A DNA stretch of 64,000 nt from Hyaloscypha bicolor E. Taxonomy: Eukaryota > Ascomycota > Leotiomycetes > Helotiales > Hyaloscyphaceae. Shown here one piece after another: positions 46,890 to 58,366 of the stretch (position 1 is the stretch's first letter; each line of letters begins with the position of its first letter). The notes below the pieces were generated by a model, which saw nothing but the letters and a program-made list of their open reading frames with translations, searched no databases and was not told where the DNA came from. Location: NCBI RefSeq assembly GCF_002865645.1, contig NW_020194684.1:1-64000 (forward strand). Direction: 5' to 3'. Position numbers and translations under genes: made by a program.

Positions 46890-46990
46890 GAGGTGGGAAT
46901 TGTTTCCAGTACATAGGAATTAGTATGGGAATATATAGTGCTTAAAATATATGCTTCTTCTAATAATATTCGATTGATAAGATACTTGTT
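46890..46990. other. 3' flank of swollenin gene
   Basis: A short AT-rich stretch runs up to the hAT-like element. It is the likely 3' UTR. Confidence 0.4.
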
Positions 46991-46998
46991 TCTACAGC

Positions 46999-47981
46999 CA
47001 GTGTGTCAAATGATTAGGTTTGATTTGATTAGACCCCCCTACTCAAATCAAATCAAGTCAAAATCAAGCTAATCAAATCATACTTAATTATAATCAAAGA
47101 TAATCAAAGATAATTAATTAGATTTATCACGTGATTACGCACATGACTCTGGAGCTTCGGAAGCCGAGATAAGGCTAAAATAAGGTCTGGGCTAGCCGTA
47201 TTCGGTATTACTAAAGGCGCTCTTTACTAAACCAGGCCTAGCGCTAATTAGTAAGCGAAGCCAAAGGCGCTAGAACCTCCTTGATTTCCAGTGTTATAGT
47301 AGTAGTAAAGAGCTTGAATTGAGCTAAAGGCTATCTGCCAGGCTAAGGAAGCACTGGCCACATGCTAAGTCACGTGCAACAGCACCACGTGACTGGTACC
47401 ACATAACAAAAACTAGTTTGTTATTTTAGATTTAGACTAATTTTATACTCTTATATATGCTTTATAAATTTTATTTATATTTTATTAATATAGTTATTAG
47501 TTATTTAATAATTTTTAGAAATGCCTAAGAATGTGTGAGGCACGTAATAGCAGGGTGATGCACAAGTAGTCAAGGTAAGTAAGCTGCGGAGTGACGCTTG
47601 CAAGTGTAACTGATTCCAAGAATTGATTCCAACAAGAGACTAATCGATGCCCCTTCCAAAGCTAGGAGCGTCTCCCTATATATTCCCTAGTGCTTAGCCA
47701 GGCATGCGAAGCCCTTTACTTAATTAGGAAATCCCATGCGATCCATACGATTCCGATCGCAAGCTGTACCCAAAATAGGAAACTAGATCCACGACATCTG
47801 ACACCTGTCCATGCGCCATCACGTGTGCCCATCACAGAATGTATACTTTTATATTATCACGTGATGATTATAATTAATTATAATTAATTATAATATAAAT
47901 CAAGCTAATCAAATCATACTTAATTATAATTAATTCTAATTAATTCTAATTAATTAGCCTTGATTATTTTTTGACACACTG
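46999..47981. mobile_element. non-autonomous hAT-like element 1
   Basis: The 983-bp segment starts CAGTGTGTCAAA and ends TTTGACACACTG, a perfect 12-bp terminal inverted repeat. The direct 8-bp duplication TCTACAGC flanks it (46,991-46,998 and 47,982-47,989). An 8-bp duplication and CAGTG-type ends are hAT-superfamily marks. The interior is AT-rich with TAATTAATTA runs and has no transposase ORF. A 34-bp direct repeat (AAATCAAGCTAATCAAATCA...) occurs near both ends (47,061-47,094 and 47,897-47,930). Confidence 0.88.
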
Positions 47982-48657
47982 TCTACAGCAAGATCTGCTA
48001 TTTTATTATTAGAATCAATTAATATTCTTACGTATTTGATTGTGTTTTTAATGCAGCCTAATCCCTCGCTCTCTACCTTAATAATAAATAATCCATGCGT
48101 CTTCCACTAGTACAATTCTCTAATTCCATCTAAACTCGATAGCAAGTCATCCTTTCCTCTACCATCTCGCGTTACACCTTTGCCGTACAGATAGTGGAAC
48201 TTTCGCCGTACTTTACATTTCCGCATGTGCAAGCATTAATCGACGTCGTGGCCATTATCGCAGAATTAGAGGATGTAGGGTATATTTATGCTCAACAGTC
48301 TGCGCTCTGTCCTGACTCAACCTTAATCAAACGTGTCGCCCGGATCCGACACTTTCTCAGAGGGCCCCACCTTAAAAAAGACATTTGTGGTTCAAATACG
48401 AGCCTTAGCATTATCCAACCAGGAGATTCTGCAAATATAAAATCAACCGAGGGATAAAGCTGCGTTCCAGCGTATAATAACGGTATGATATCCCTCGAAG
48501 CAGGAATTCTTAAATTGAGATTCTGTTGATCAACGACGCAATGCATCTAAGCCAGCGTTATATGCATAGCAGACTTCTTCTCATCCACTCCCTTAACATT
48601 AGAAGGAAATAGTTCTGTAGAAGCTCTTGACTCTCAGCGTGGTGTTCTAACAATGAC
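47982..48657. other. spacer between the two hAT-like elements
   Basis: This sequence holds only short ORFs. It includes the 8-bp target duplications of both elements at its edges and no gene that I can support. Confidence 0.4.
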
Positions 48658-49403
48658 CAGTGTGTCAAATGATTAGATTAGATTAGATTAATGGCCATTA
48701 ATCTAATCTAATCACGAAATATACTCATTAATCATATTCTATTCACGTATTAATTAGATTAATCATGATTAATCTGATTAATACACACGTGATCCTGCAC
48801 GTGACTGTGCTAGCCTAATCTGGTAACGCTCCTGCCCGTTCTAGCTCTAGCGCTACACTAATCAGGTGCGGCAACGCTTAGTAAGCGACCCGAAGCTAAA
48901 TTAAAAAAGGGGGAATGTAGGAGAATAACTAGTTTATTATTATTGAAAGCTAGTATATAGCTACTATTATATAAGCCCTGGCTTAGTTTAACTAGGGCTA
49001 CCTGATAGGTGCCTTAGTTATTTAATACTTATTAAGTAAACAGTGATTTACTATAGTCACGTGACAGATTAATCAGATTAATTATTCTAATCTAATCAAA
49101 AAAAATCTGAATTACATTAATCATAATTCAATTACATTAATTGATTAATTAATTGATTAATTTGATTAACGTGATTAATCCTTTGTGTGACGGCGGGATC
49201 AATGCAATGGTCGAAGGCTCAAAGTTCAAAGAATCTCATGTATTGGAAAATACTAAGCTGTGGAACAAAGTAGGGAGGATGCCTCGACCTTTAGTATTGT
49301 TCCGTCCAAGCAATTCCGGCTTAGCTTTGTTTTGTGCCTGTTTCCGATATCCTGTCCTTGGCAGATCATGCCCTTACGCCAGCCGTCACACTTTGACACA
49401 CTG
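48658..49403. mobile_element. non-autonomous hAT-like element 2, interrupted
   Basis: It has the same CAGTGTGTCAAA and TTTGACACACTG ends as element 1. The 8-bp duplication ACAATGAC flanks it (48,650-48,657 and 49,404-49,411). The interior is built from ATTAATCTAATC-type runs and shares CACGTGA and GTAAGCG segments with element 1, so both belong to one family. The right end is split by a 205-bp insertion at 49,186; without it the element would be about 536 bp. No coding capacity. Confidence 0.88.
49186..49390. mobile_element. solo LTR nested in hAT-like element 2
   Basis: The 205-bp segment begins TGTGACGGC and ends GCCGTCACA, a perfect 9-bp terminal inverted repeat of TG...CA type. It is flanked by the 5-bp direct duplication CTTTG (49,181-49,185 and 49,391-49,395). 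Removing the segment and one CTTTG restores an uninterrupted hAT end. TG...CA ends with a 5-bp duplication and no internal genes indicate a solo LTR left by recombination. The retroelement family was not identified. Confidence 0.8.
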
Positions 49404-49609
49404 ACAATGACATTACTGCCCGATAAAGTCAGTTCGCCTTCGCGGCTCCCAATGGAATTTTAAATCCCCTACCTTTCTGACTCACATATGCACCGTAGAG
49501 AGTGGGGTTGTCTTTAATTTGTAGAAGTACAAGTGGATATCTGTCCACAAACTCTTCAAGGATGTCATGGCATCAGTGGCATTCTGGGGCAAAATTCCGC
49601 CAAACGTAA

Positions 49610-52600
49610 TCAGCTCATCGTATCCAGCAAAAGCATCACCAAATCGTCATGCCCCTTCTCAGACGCAATCTCCATCGCAGTCCTCCCCCTTTCATCCACA
49701 ACATTCGGATTTGCACCTTTCTCCAGCAGCAATTTCACATTTCCGACCAAATTGTTATCGGAAGCTCGCATCAACGCAGTCACCCCATCCTGCGCAAGAT
49801 TCACATCCGCCCCACCATCGAGCATTATCTTCAGCCTAGTGGGATCCTCTTGAGAGGCGGCGAGCAGGAATGGAGAGCCCTGGCCGGCGATAATATCAGG
49901 ATCCGCGCCCAGAGAGAGCAGTTTTGACATGTATTCAGGTAAGTTGTCTCGAACGGCCGTAAAAAGGGGACGGTAGTAGTCTTCAGGATCCCCATTCACA
50001 TCCGCATCTGCTTCCACGAGAATCTGAATTGATTCGATGCTCTCCCGGTTCACAGCTTTTTCGATCACCCCCCGGGCCTTGTGCACATCCGCGCCACTAG
50101 CGATTAGTTGCTTGAGCATTGCTGGCTTCGTGGCAGCAATTTGTAAGGGAAGCCCTTCTCCGCCTGGCGAAAATTAGCACGGACTAAAGAAAGTATTGGC
50201 AGACATACCCTGATAATTCGGATCAGCGCCCCTGGACAGCAGCAATGCCACGATTGCAGTGTCATTTTCTCGCACTGCGGTATGCAAAGGACGGTAGTAA
50301 TCATCTGGACCTCCATCAATCGGGCTTCCCGCATCAAGCAAAATCGGAATCGCTTCGATACAACTCCCGAAGCAAGCTTTCTCAAGAGCTCCGGTAGCCT
50401 TTGTAATGTCTGCTGCACCACCCAGAAGTATCTTGAGCATCGCGGGTTTGTCGGCCGCTATGACCAAAGGTATACCTTCACCACCAGCGAGGTTAGGATC
50501 TGCACCACGGGATAGAAGGAGCTGCAGAATCTCTGCCAGATTTTCTCTCACTGCGGTGTTCAACGGGCGGTAATAATCGTCTGGTAAGCCTGCGATTGGG
50601 TATCCTGCATCGAGGAGGATGGGTATACTTGCGATGCTTTCCCGGAAGACCGCCTTTTCCAGAACTCCAGGCTGCTTAACCTCGGCGCCGGCAGCAATAA
50701 GAATTTTGAGCATTTCTGGTAAGGTCGCCGCGATTTGAATGGGGAAACCTTCGCCGCCCTTGATGTTTGGATCTGCTCCCCGTGAGAGGAGGAGCTGCAG
50801 AATCTCAGACTTGTTGTCTCTCACTGCCGTGTTTAGAGGACGGTAGTAATCATCTTCCAATCCCGTGATTGGATAGCCAGCATCCAAAAGTATCGGTATG
50901 CTCTCAATGCTGTCTCTGAAGACCGACTTTTCGAGGACATTAGGCTTCTTGATATCGACGCCAGCTCCCAGGAGCAATTTGATAGCCTCCGGTTTGGTAG
51001 CCGCGACCTGAATGGGGAAACCTTCACCACCGCTAAGGTTGGGATCTGCTCCTCTCGAAACCAATAAAGCAGTGATCTCGAATAAGTCGTCACGAATCGA
51101 GGTATTCAAAGGGGTATAATAGTCCCCTTTCGTGTTTGGGTCGAGACCTCCATCCAACAAAGCTTTTACCACTTCAATCTGATTGTAATGAACAGCATTC
51201 TCTAAGAGCGCTGTGTTCGTGCGTATATCAGCGCCCCCGACTATCAGATATCGCATACAATCCGCAAAACGGAGAGAGGTGAGAACGGGTGGGTTGGGAC
51301 CGGGGAGGTCAGGATCGGCACCATATTCGAGAAGTAGTTTGACAAGCTCCGGCTTATTCTCACTACAGGCCAGACCCAATCCTGTGTAGCCACCCGCCAC
51401 TAAAGGATCAAAAAGTCAGCTCATTTAAAAGAGTTTCCGCGGATATTTCGAATGGCTAGTGGAAGGGGACAGTAGAAATGACCGAGAAGATCAAGATCAG
51501 GAACGAACAAATAGAGAACCCTTACTTTTGATATTAGGATCAGCCCCATACGACAGCAATAGCCTAGCTGCTTCTTCTTGACCACGCTGACATGCGTAGC
51601 GGAGTGCGGGAAAACCATCAGTAGGTTTGAGATTTGGATCAGCGCCGAATTCGAGAAGGAGTCTCAAGCTCGTCAGGTCATTCTGAGCCACAGCTTCAAC
51701 CAGAGCAATCCTGTCACCCTCGAGATTTGGCGAAACTCCGCGGTTGAGCAGTTGCTCTACCATGCTGTGCTTGCTAGTGGAGACTGCGCTCACAAGTGTT
51801 CTTGCCAAAGCGACATTTGTGCTCACTGTTTGAGGGGGTGTTCTTCGAGGCATTTTGGATGGATCAGCGTTTACTCGGACTATCTTCCATGGGTCAGTGG
51901 GGCCTTTGTCTGTTATCGTCATTTCAGACAGCGAAGGAGTTACAATGTCGGAGATGGTTGATGCCGGGGGTGGTTGCTCGGATAGCGCAGTGGGAGTTTT
52001 CGGATCCGACTCGGCATGAACTGTGACTCCAGGAGGGCCGGTTGGGGGTGGTGTATTTTTCTGCTCGGCTCCAACAATGGCAAGTCCAGGAGGTGAGCCG
52101 GACGGAGCTATAGGTTTTCTTTGGACGGGCTGGGCAGGCTGTGGTTGCTGAGGAGGAGGAATCCCTTGCCAACCCGGTGGCGGACCCGCAGGGGGTTGAG
52201 GAGTCTGGTACGTAGGATTATATGCTTGAGCCCCTCCCTGCGATGGGCCCGACGGAAAGGCACTGGGGTGCAGTGGTTGAGGTGGGGGATGAGTAGGTGC
52301 GACAGTGGATGATCCAGGACTCTCAAGCTTTGCCGCCAACATGCCATACTCATATCCAACAGAGGAGGACGCAGAAGCTGTGTTTCTGTTGCATTGGTCA
52401 ATTAGCGCTGCAGAAAACAGACGAAGTGATTCTTACATATTGGTCAAGAGCATTGTCATCGTCAGGGCACCCTTGTTGGTCTGCAGCGAGTTGCGAACCT
52501 TCGAGATATCCTTGTCCGCAAAGAATTGTCTCCAAGTCTTTTGAAGCACCGCGAAAGTTCCCCCCTTCTCGTATTCCATGAACTTCTCAAGGAGGTATTG

Positions 52601-52876
52601 TAATTGCGTGAAGTCATGAAGCGTCTGATCCAGGATCTTGCTGAGCTCGGGGATTGCCTGCTGAGGAAATGGCTGACCTGTGGCAAAGTGTTCTTGGAGG
52701 CTGGTCTGTAGAGTGTTCAGAATCTTGCAAATGCTGAGAAAGTCCAGCCCAAGATCGCTAAAACCTAATGGTTTGTCTTTGACATGATCCAGGAAATCGA
52801 CCATCTTCAGCGAAATGCTGTTCCCCAAAGCTGTCGTGCTGTGCGTCAGCCTCAAAAGGTGATCCTGTGCCGCCAT
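49610..52876 (-). CDS. ankyrin super-repeat protein with NLR-type N-terminal domain
   Basis: Four exons (52876-52437, 52385-51526, 51399-50209, 50163-49610) join to 1,014 residues. Residues 1 to about 145 are helical (DFLDHVKDKPLGFSDLGLDF, ICKILNTLQTSLQEHF) and resemble the N-terminal domains of fungal NLR/STAND proteins; this match is weak. A Pro/Gln-rich linker (about 165-250) follows. From about residue 300 to the end are ankyrin repeats. Within them a 91-residue unit (DYYRPLNTAVRDN, LLLSRGADPN, GGEGFPIQIAA, LEKAVFRESIESIPILLDAG) occurs about five times, very alike. A standard ankyrin cap (EKGANPNVVDERGRTAMEIA) ends the protein. No NB-ARC or NACHT domain is present. Nothing is broken. It is likely an intracellular binding protein, perhaps a recognition factor. 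Confidence 0.85.
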
Positions 52877-54048
52877 CGTGATTCCTTTCTTCGTTTGAGG
52901 AACAATGTTTGACGCAAAAGAAAAAACGGTTGATCAAGGACCCGTGGTGGGGTAGCTGCGGAGTTTATCTGGAAGCCATCGAAATTGTGGAAGCCTCTGT
53001 GTTTGAGCTGCGGTTCAGCTGGAGCGATAAAAAGTTTAATCAAAGCCATCCCTTCAGCCCCGGATTCCTTTTCAATGATTGTGGCGGCCAGGATGGAAGG
53101 TGAGTGATTCGCTAGCTTAAAACCCGAAGCCTCGCAGGCCTTGACATTCGTATTGCGTATCACGGAACTGTGACTGGTGCCACATTCGATTGGCTGAAGT
53201 CTGTACCCTTCTTTCAAAAGATAACCGATTTTGATTGGATCACAAACTGCGTAATTTCAGGGAGCTTCCATGTTCAGAGCTTCACTGCAGGCGGGTGACA
53301 GCCTGTTGACTCACGTGTCAAATCGAGAAAACAGTTGCCTCTCATCTGTCGTGGTGATATAGTTTGAACATAAAAACGAATCACCGAACTGTAATGAATG
53401 TGCTGTTCAAATGAGAAACATTGGAAGTACTCCCAAGCCCCGAAAGTTGGCGCACGTGACGAGGAGTATAAAATCTTGCTGCCAACGGCCGTACGTTAAC
53501 GCCGAATCCGTTGACGAATTGCCTTTCTCCGTTCGACGCCACAATATGCAGAGGTTTCTCCATATCTGGTAGATTTCGAGGTCTTGGTGTCCCTTGCTAA
53601 ATAAGCAGCGCGCATTTATCAGCTTCAAGGCCCTTCACTCAACCCAGCTGAAAGCCCTATCGCCGGAAGTTCTACAGCCCTGCGCCTTCCATGATGTCAT
53701 CGGCTGCTTTTACTCAGCAGTTGCACGGCTATAAGCCATGTTCTTTGTACGAATCCGGGAATTTTCAACATCACTCAATAGACTGAAACGGATGGACTGT
53801 GAAGGAAGACGCAGAACGATTGGAAATTGGGGCAGTACTGGAGTGCCGTATCATTATCGACATCTTGTACAACGGGGACGAAGATTTATATAAGAAAGTG
53901 ATTGAGCCTGCGGCAAGTAATCTTTTCATCAGCTCAGTCACCAGTTCAATCTCATATATAATCGAAGAAAACCACCCAGAACCATCAAAGCTCAATTTTA
54001 GACATCACTTCCTCTAAAACAAATACCAATCTCACTCACCACAATTCA
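52877..54048. promoter_or_regulatory. divergent promoter region of ankyrin and SDR genes
   Basis: About 1.2 kb lies between the outward-facing starts of the ankyrin gene (minus) and the SDR gene (plus). Short ORFs occur but none shows family features. I identified no specific regulatory site. Confidence 0.4.
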
Positions 54049-55095
54049 ATGGCAGGAGAACTCGTTCTTGTTACAGGCGGCACTGGCTTCATCGGCATCA
54101 AGGTGATCCAGCTCGCTCTGAAGGCAGGCTATTCAGTACGCGCCGCCGTTCGATCCCAACAGAAAGCAGATGCCGTTCTCGAGACACCGACAGTCAAGTC
54201 AATCAAGCCTGGGTCTAGACTCACTTTCACCATCGTGCCCGACATTTTGGCCGAAAATGCGTATGACGAAGCAGCTAATGGTGTGAGGTACATCATACAC
54301 GTAGCCTCTCCAGTCATCAAGGGCGAAGGCTTCCCTCCTGAACAGTGGGAGTCTGCTATCGTCGAGCCAGCAATCAAAGGCACGAGTTCCATCTTGGAGG
54401 CCGCCTACAAGACCGAGGGCATCAAGCGTATCGTTATCACCTCGTCGGAAGTCGCCATTATCCCTTGGGAAGAATTCATCGCTAAGGAAGTCGATACTGT
54501 CTTCGACGACAAATACGAAATCCCCTTCCCAGCAGGACCGTATTCTCACATCTTCGAGGCTTATGCTGCAAGCAAAGTCCGCGCTTTGGTGTTCACCAAG
54601 CAGTTTATCAAGGAGAAGAAGCCAGAATGGGACGTGATCAATATCATGCCCTCCTTCGTGATCGGGGAGAATGAGATGATTACCGATCCGAAGTTGGTCT
54701 CCGATGGCACAGTCTCGGCCGCTTTTGCCCAAGTCCTCGGAGAAGACAGTGGATGGGGAAACGTGCCTAGCACAAGCGTCCACGTCGCTGACGTTGCGAG
54801 ACTGCATGTCGAAGCTTTGAATGCCAAGATTGAAGGCAATCAGAGTTTCCTGGCTGTCTCCGAGGGAGAGCGAGGAACGAGATGGGAGGAGGCGGTCGAT
54901 ATCGTTAACCGCAACTTTCCTGAGGCTGTGAAGAAGGGCATCTTTCCCAACAATGGGACGGCTAGAACAAAGAGGACAAAGGTCGATGCTAGTCGGACTG
55001 AGAAGGTCTTTGGTTTCAAGTTCCAGAGTTATGAGGAGCAGGTCAAGAGCGTTGCCAAGCAGTACCTTTCACTGGTCGGTGCGCCAGAAGCCTGA
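54049..55095 (+). CDS. NAD(P)-dependent SDR reductase
   Basis: This is a single-exon frame of 348 residues. It begins with a Rossmann segment VLVTGGTGFIGIKVIQLAL (TGGTGFIG) and continues with YSVRAAVRSQQK, DEAANGVRYIIHVASPV, ITSSEVAII and the catalytic EAYAASKVRALVF (Tyr-x3-Lys). These belong to the extended SDR family of dihydroflavonol reductase/GRE2-like carbonyl reductases. It probably reduces a carbonyl with NADPH in the cytosol; the substrate is unknown. It lies 12 kb from the PKS, so a role in that pathway is not supported by position. The ATG context (CAATGGC) is acceptable. Confidence 0.92.
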   Translation: MAGELVLVTGGTGFIGIKVIQLALKAGYSVRAAVRSQQKADAVLETPTVKSIKPGSRLTFTIVPDILAENAYDEAANGVRYIIHVASPVIKGEGFPPEQWESAIVEPAIKGTSSILEAAYKTEGIKRIVITSSEVAIIPWEEFIAKEVDTVFDDKYEIPFPAGPYSHIFEAYAASKVRALVFTKQFIKEKKPEWDVINIMPSFVIGENEMITDPKLVSDGTVSAAFAQVLGEDSGWGNVPSTSVHVADVARLHVEALNAKIEGNQSFLAVSEGERGTRWEEAVDIVNRNFPEAVKKGIFPNNGTARTKRTKVDASRTEKVFGFKFQSYEEQVKSVAKQYLSLVGAPEA

Positions 55096-55394
55096 GCAGG
55101 AAATGGAAGGTAGGTTTGGAGCAGCAGGAGCAATAGCAAAATTTTGGAGCAAATCCATCTTGCATGTGAGATTTTGGTATGCAGTGACAACCACTTGGAG
55201 TCTTTTAGGCACTGATGATGGAGAGCTGGAGCCTGTAAGACTTTTATAAGGCAGGTGATTATGTGTTATTAGCGAGCGAGCCGTGAGAAATTAGCGCCAT
55301 TCTTGAACCGAGAAAGCTTGAGCGCCTTTCGATATTTTCCTACAGCACATCTCGATATTGCGGCAACAACTCCACTCTCACTCTCAGCACAACA

Positions 55395-56422
55395 ATGGGT
55401 TGGTTCTGGGGCTCTTCCGACAGTAACGATGGCAACAAATCTCAAGACCCTCTGCGGGACCTGGACCCAAGTCTTCGGGACTTCCTTGCGAAAGAATCAC
55501 CTGTCAAATACAGCTCCTCGAATCCTACAGTTGCCCCAGCATCCGTACCAGCTCCCACGCCCTCCCCCGCAAGCAAGCCTATAGCTCCCGAGCATACCAC
55601 TGAAGAAGGCTCGGAGCCCAAAGTACCTCCACAGAGCCTATTCAAGGACGGGCGGTACGCTCATCTCTGGAAAACGTACCAATCGCAAGCAGAAACGGAA
55701 GCAGCGGGCAAGTCCGACCAAGAGAAGATCAACGATGTCCTGGAAGGCTACAAATACAGGAAGGCGGAGATTGGCAGAGCTGCGTTGGAGAATTGTGCCC
55801 TGGAACAATGGCAGGTCAATGAGTGCTTCAGGAATGGAGGGTGGGCCTCTCGTTTGACGATGTGCAGGACGGAGAACAGGGAGCTGGAGAGGTGTTATTT
55901 GATGCAATCGGTATATCTCTCATCCGTGTGATGCCAATTGGCCTTTGACTAATTTGATCGCAGAAATTTCTGAAGGCATTAGGGTACCTCTCGACCTTTG
56001 ATCGCCCTCCCGAGCTGGACGAAAGGATTCAAATGCACGCGGACTCACTATATCATCGAATGTTAGAACAAGAGAAGGCAATTGAAGCTGCCAAGGCAGA
56101 GGGGAGACCTGTGCCTTCATTCCCTCCGCTGCTGTCCTCCAACTCGAAAAACTTACCTGTGCCGATCGACGAGAGCGGATTACAACCTTCCGATCTTAAG
56201 CCGAAAATACAAAAGGGTCTCAAGAAGAGGCTGGAAGGACTGAAAGACGACGAACGAGAGGTGGAAGAGCGGGCGATCAAAGCAGAAATTCAAGCTGGAG
56301 TACAGGTGGCCGAACAACTAGGATCCATATATGAGAAGCAGGCAGAAGAACGGAGGATACGGAAAGAGCAGGGCAAGGAGACAATTGGTGACAAGATAAC
56401 TTCGATTTTCAGCTTTCGATGA
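55395..56422 (+). CDS. conserved fungal protein with paired-Cys segment
   Basis: Two exons (55395-55910, 55964-56422) join to 324 residues. It starts MGWFWGSSDSN, then LRDLDPSLRDFLAKE and a Pro/Ala/Ser-rich stretch (about 40-80). A region with spaced cysteines (ENCALEQWQVNECFRNGG, TMCRTENRELERCY) resembles a twin-Cys (CHCH-like) helical pair, and KFLKALGYLS follows across the intron. The C-terminal part is a charged coiled coil (RLEGLKDDEREVEERAIKAE, EKQAEERRIRKEQGKE). I recognise the pattern as conserved in fungi but cannot name its function; a mitochondrial role is possible from the Cys spacing only. Confidence 0.75.
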
Positions 56423-56653
56423 CCCATCCTCCTCCATCCCAAACGCCGAGAAACCCGAAGGAACGTATATGAATACCAAAGATGGGCGAGGCTACAAGTG
56501 GCCACTGTATTTTAAGGGCAGAAATACATCTTAACCAATCACAACTCTCCCAACTCAGCTTTTGCACGAGCAGGGCTGAAGTTGACCCCACCTTCGTCGA
56601 GCCTTTTTGCACAGCTTGATAAAAAATCGAGCAGCTGGACGTGTCTTTAAGGG

Positions 56654-58347
56654 ATGGCGGCCCTTCCTCCAAGTGTGCCGTCATCGCGTCCCCTTCTCAA
56701 CGATATCTACGAACCCCTCGACCTCACCTCGAAACAGCCTTCGATCCGCCTAGCTATCCTACGAGCTGCTCCACGAGAAGCCAACATCCGCATAACGCTT
56801 GCCCATGCAACCTTTGCTAGCCGACCGAGGCACCAAGCACTCTCATACATATGGGGCAAGCCGGAACCGGTGAAGGCTATCGAACTCAATGGGATAACTG
56901 TCCAGATCCGAGAGAATTTATGGTTAGCCTTGGTCCATCTGCAAGATGCTGGAGAAGAGCGAATCCTATGGATTGATGCGATATGTATCAAGTAGGCCGA
57001 TGGGGAAGAGCGAAATCGACAGGTCCGGCTTACGGCATACATATACTCGCGCGCGAAGGAGGTCATCGTTTGGCTGGGACCCCAGCGGATTCCTTTGCAT
57101 GAATCTGAATTTCTGGAGCTCTGCAACCGGCCATATTGGAGACGAGTCTGGATCGTTCAAGAGATTGGCGCTGCCACACGACTTCGGGTGCGTTGGGGTA
57201 ACGCGTCGGCCTCTTGGGACGGCTTCTTCCAGCACGTCAGTGCACGATATGCCGAGCCTCAGATTGCTCCAGCAACGAAGCTTTTCCGTTCACGCCACGG
57301 TCGGCATGGGGATTATTTTCTGCTAGCAAATCCGATGGAAACGTGCAAGGATTCACTATGCGAGGAGCCTCGGGACAAGGTGTACGGCTATGTTGGCATC
57401 GCTCATGATAGTCAAGACGGCAGTTTTCCCATTGATTACTCGAAATCACTATTCGAACTGTACGAAGATGTTATTCGGGTTCAATATCGAAACGTGAAAC
57501 TCAGTGTTATTTCAATTATCCACTTCAGTCAGCTGGTCCAACGACTTCTAGGGGGCCCCAAGCAATGTTGGGAAATTTCTCAAGGATACGACCTGGACGG
57601 CCCATCCCCTTCGCTCCCTCCAAGTCCCTCGACGAGAAGTCGAACATATTCAGAGTCAAGGGAGTCTTCGGCGGAAGCATATCCGTGGTCGGACCTTCAT
57701 ATGATGAGATCATTGGTATTCCAGACGCCACAAGAAGCTGGTAGGTAACTTTATTAGTCTGCGAGGAAGACATGGAAAAGTTGCGGAAGAAGAACGAGGC
57801 TTTCATGCGGGTTCTGCTTGGTTTGGGCAATGCGGACCTAGTCAAGATTCAGCCAATAGGTCACCAATTCTCGTCGCTCTGTTTATCTTCGGAAGAAACG
57901 AGGAAAGAAATGCGGGAGTCGTTCGCCTCCTTGAGGCGGGATGACAACACCATAATAACCCCAGGCGAAATGAATTCGTTAGCGTTACCTACGTTTAGAT
58001 TCGGGCCCTATGTACAGGATCTTCAAGACGTACAGGACGTAAAAGGTGGTAGTGCGGAACAACCGCATCTTTTCGCCACCGGCGACGGGAAGATTGGGTT
58101 GATACCACCCACTGCTCGCTGTCAAGATCTGCTTTTCCAGTTCTGGGATTCGGATGTCGTTGCTGTAGTAAGATTCTCTGGGCTATCGCTCCAGACGAGG
58201 ATTGTTGAACGAGCTGTCCTTGCAAATGATGAATATATGGGGGAGGAGAAGTTCCCAAGACCAATGGGTGTGGATACGGGATTAAACTTTGGCAAGGGTG
58301 TAGAACTGTTTGTAGACATTCGAACTCTACAACTGTTGACGCAATAG
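56654..58347 (+). pseudogene. second HET-domain gene, with stops and frame changes
   Basis: The frame starts MAALPPSVPSS and shows the HET pattern: FASRPRHQALSYIWG, RENLWLALVHLQD, ILWIDAICI. The next codon pair is AAG TAG (56,990-56,995) where family members have Asn-Gln, so translation stops at about residue 114. Beyond it the same frame continues (ADGEERNRQVRL, YIYSRAKEVIVWLGP, CNRPYWRRVWIVQE, DKVYGYVGIAHD). The stretch between VWLGP and ELC is shorter than usual. At about 57,560-57,630 the homology moves to another frame (FRVKGVFGGS, VVGPSYDEIIGIPDA), which meets a TAG after TRSW (about 57,735) and then runs to 58,347 (ENK-type C-terminus with GLIPPTARCQD). Two stops plus a frame change indicate a dead gene. 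Confidence 0.75.
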
Positions 58348-58366
58348 CAAATAAATTCTCTCAATC

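Noticed and set aside
54049..55095. SDR reductase as part of the polyketide cluster
   Set aside because: It is about 12 kb from the pump, with swollenin, mobile elements and the ankyrin gene between. Position does not support it.
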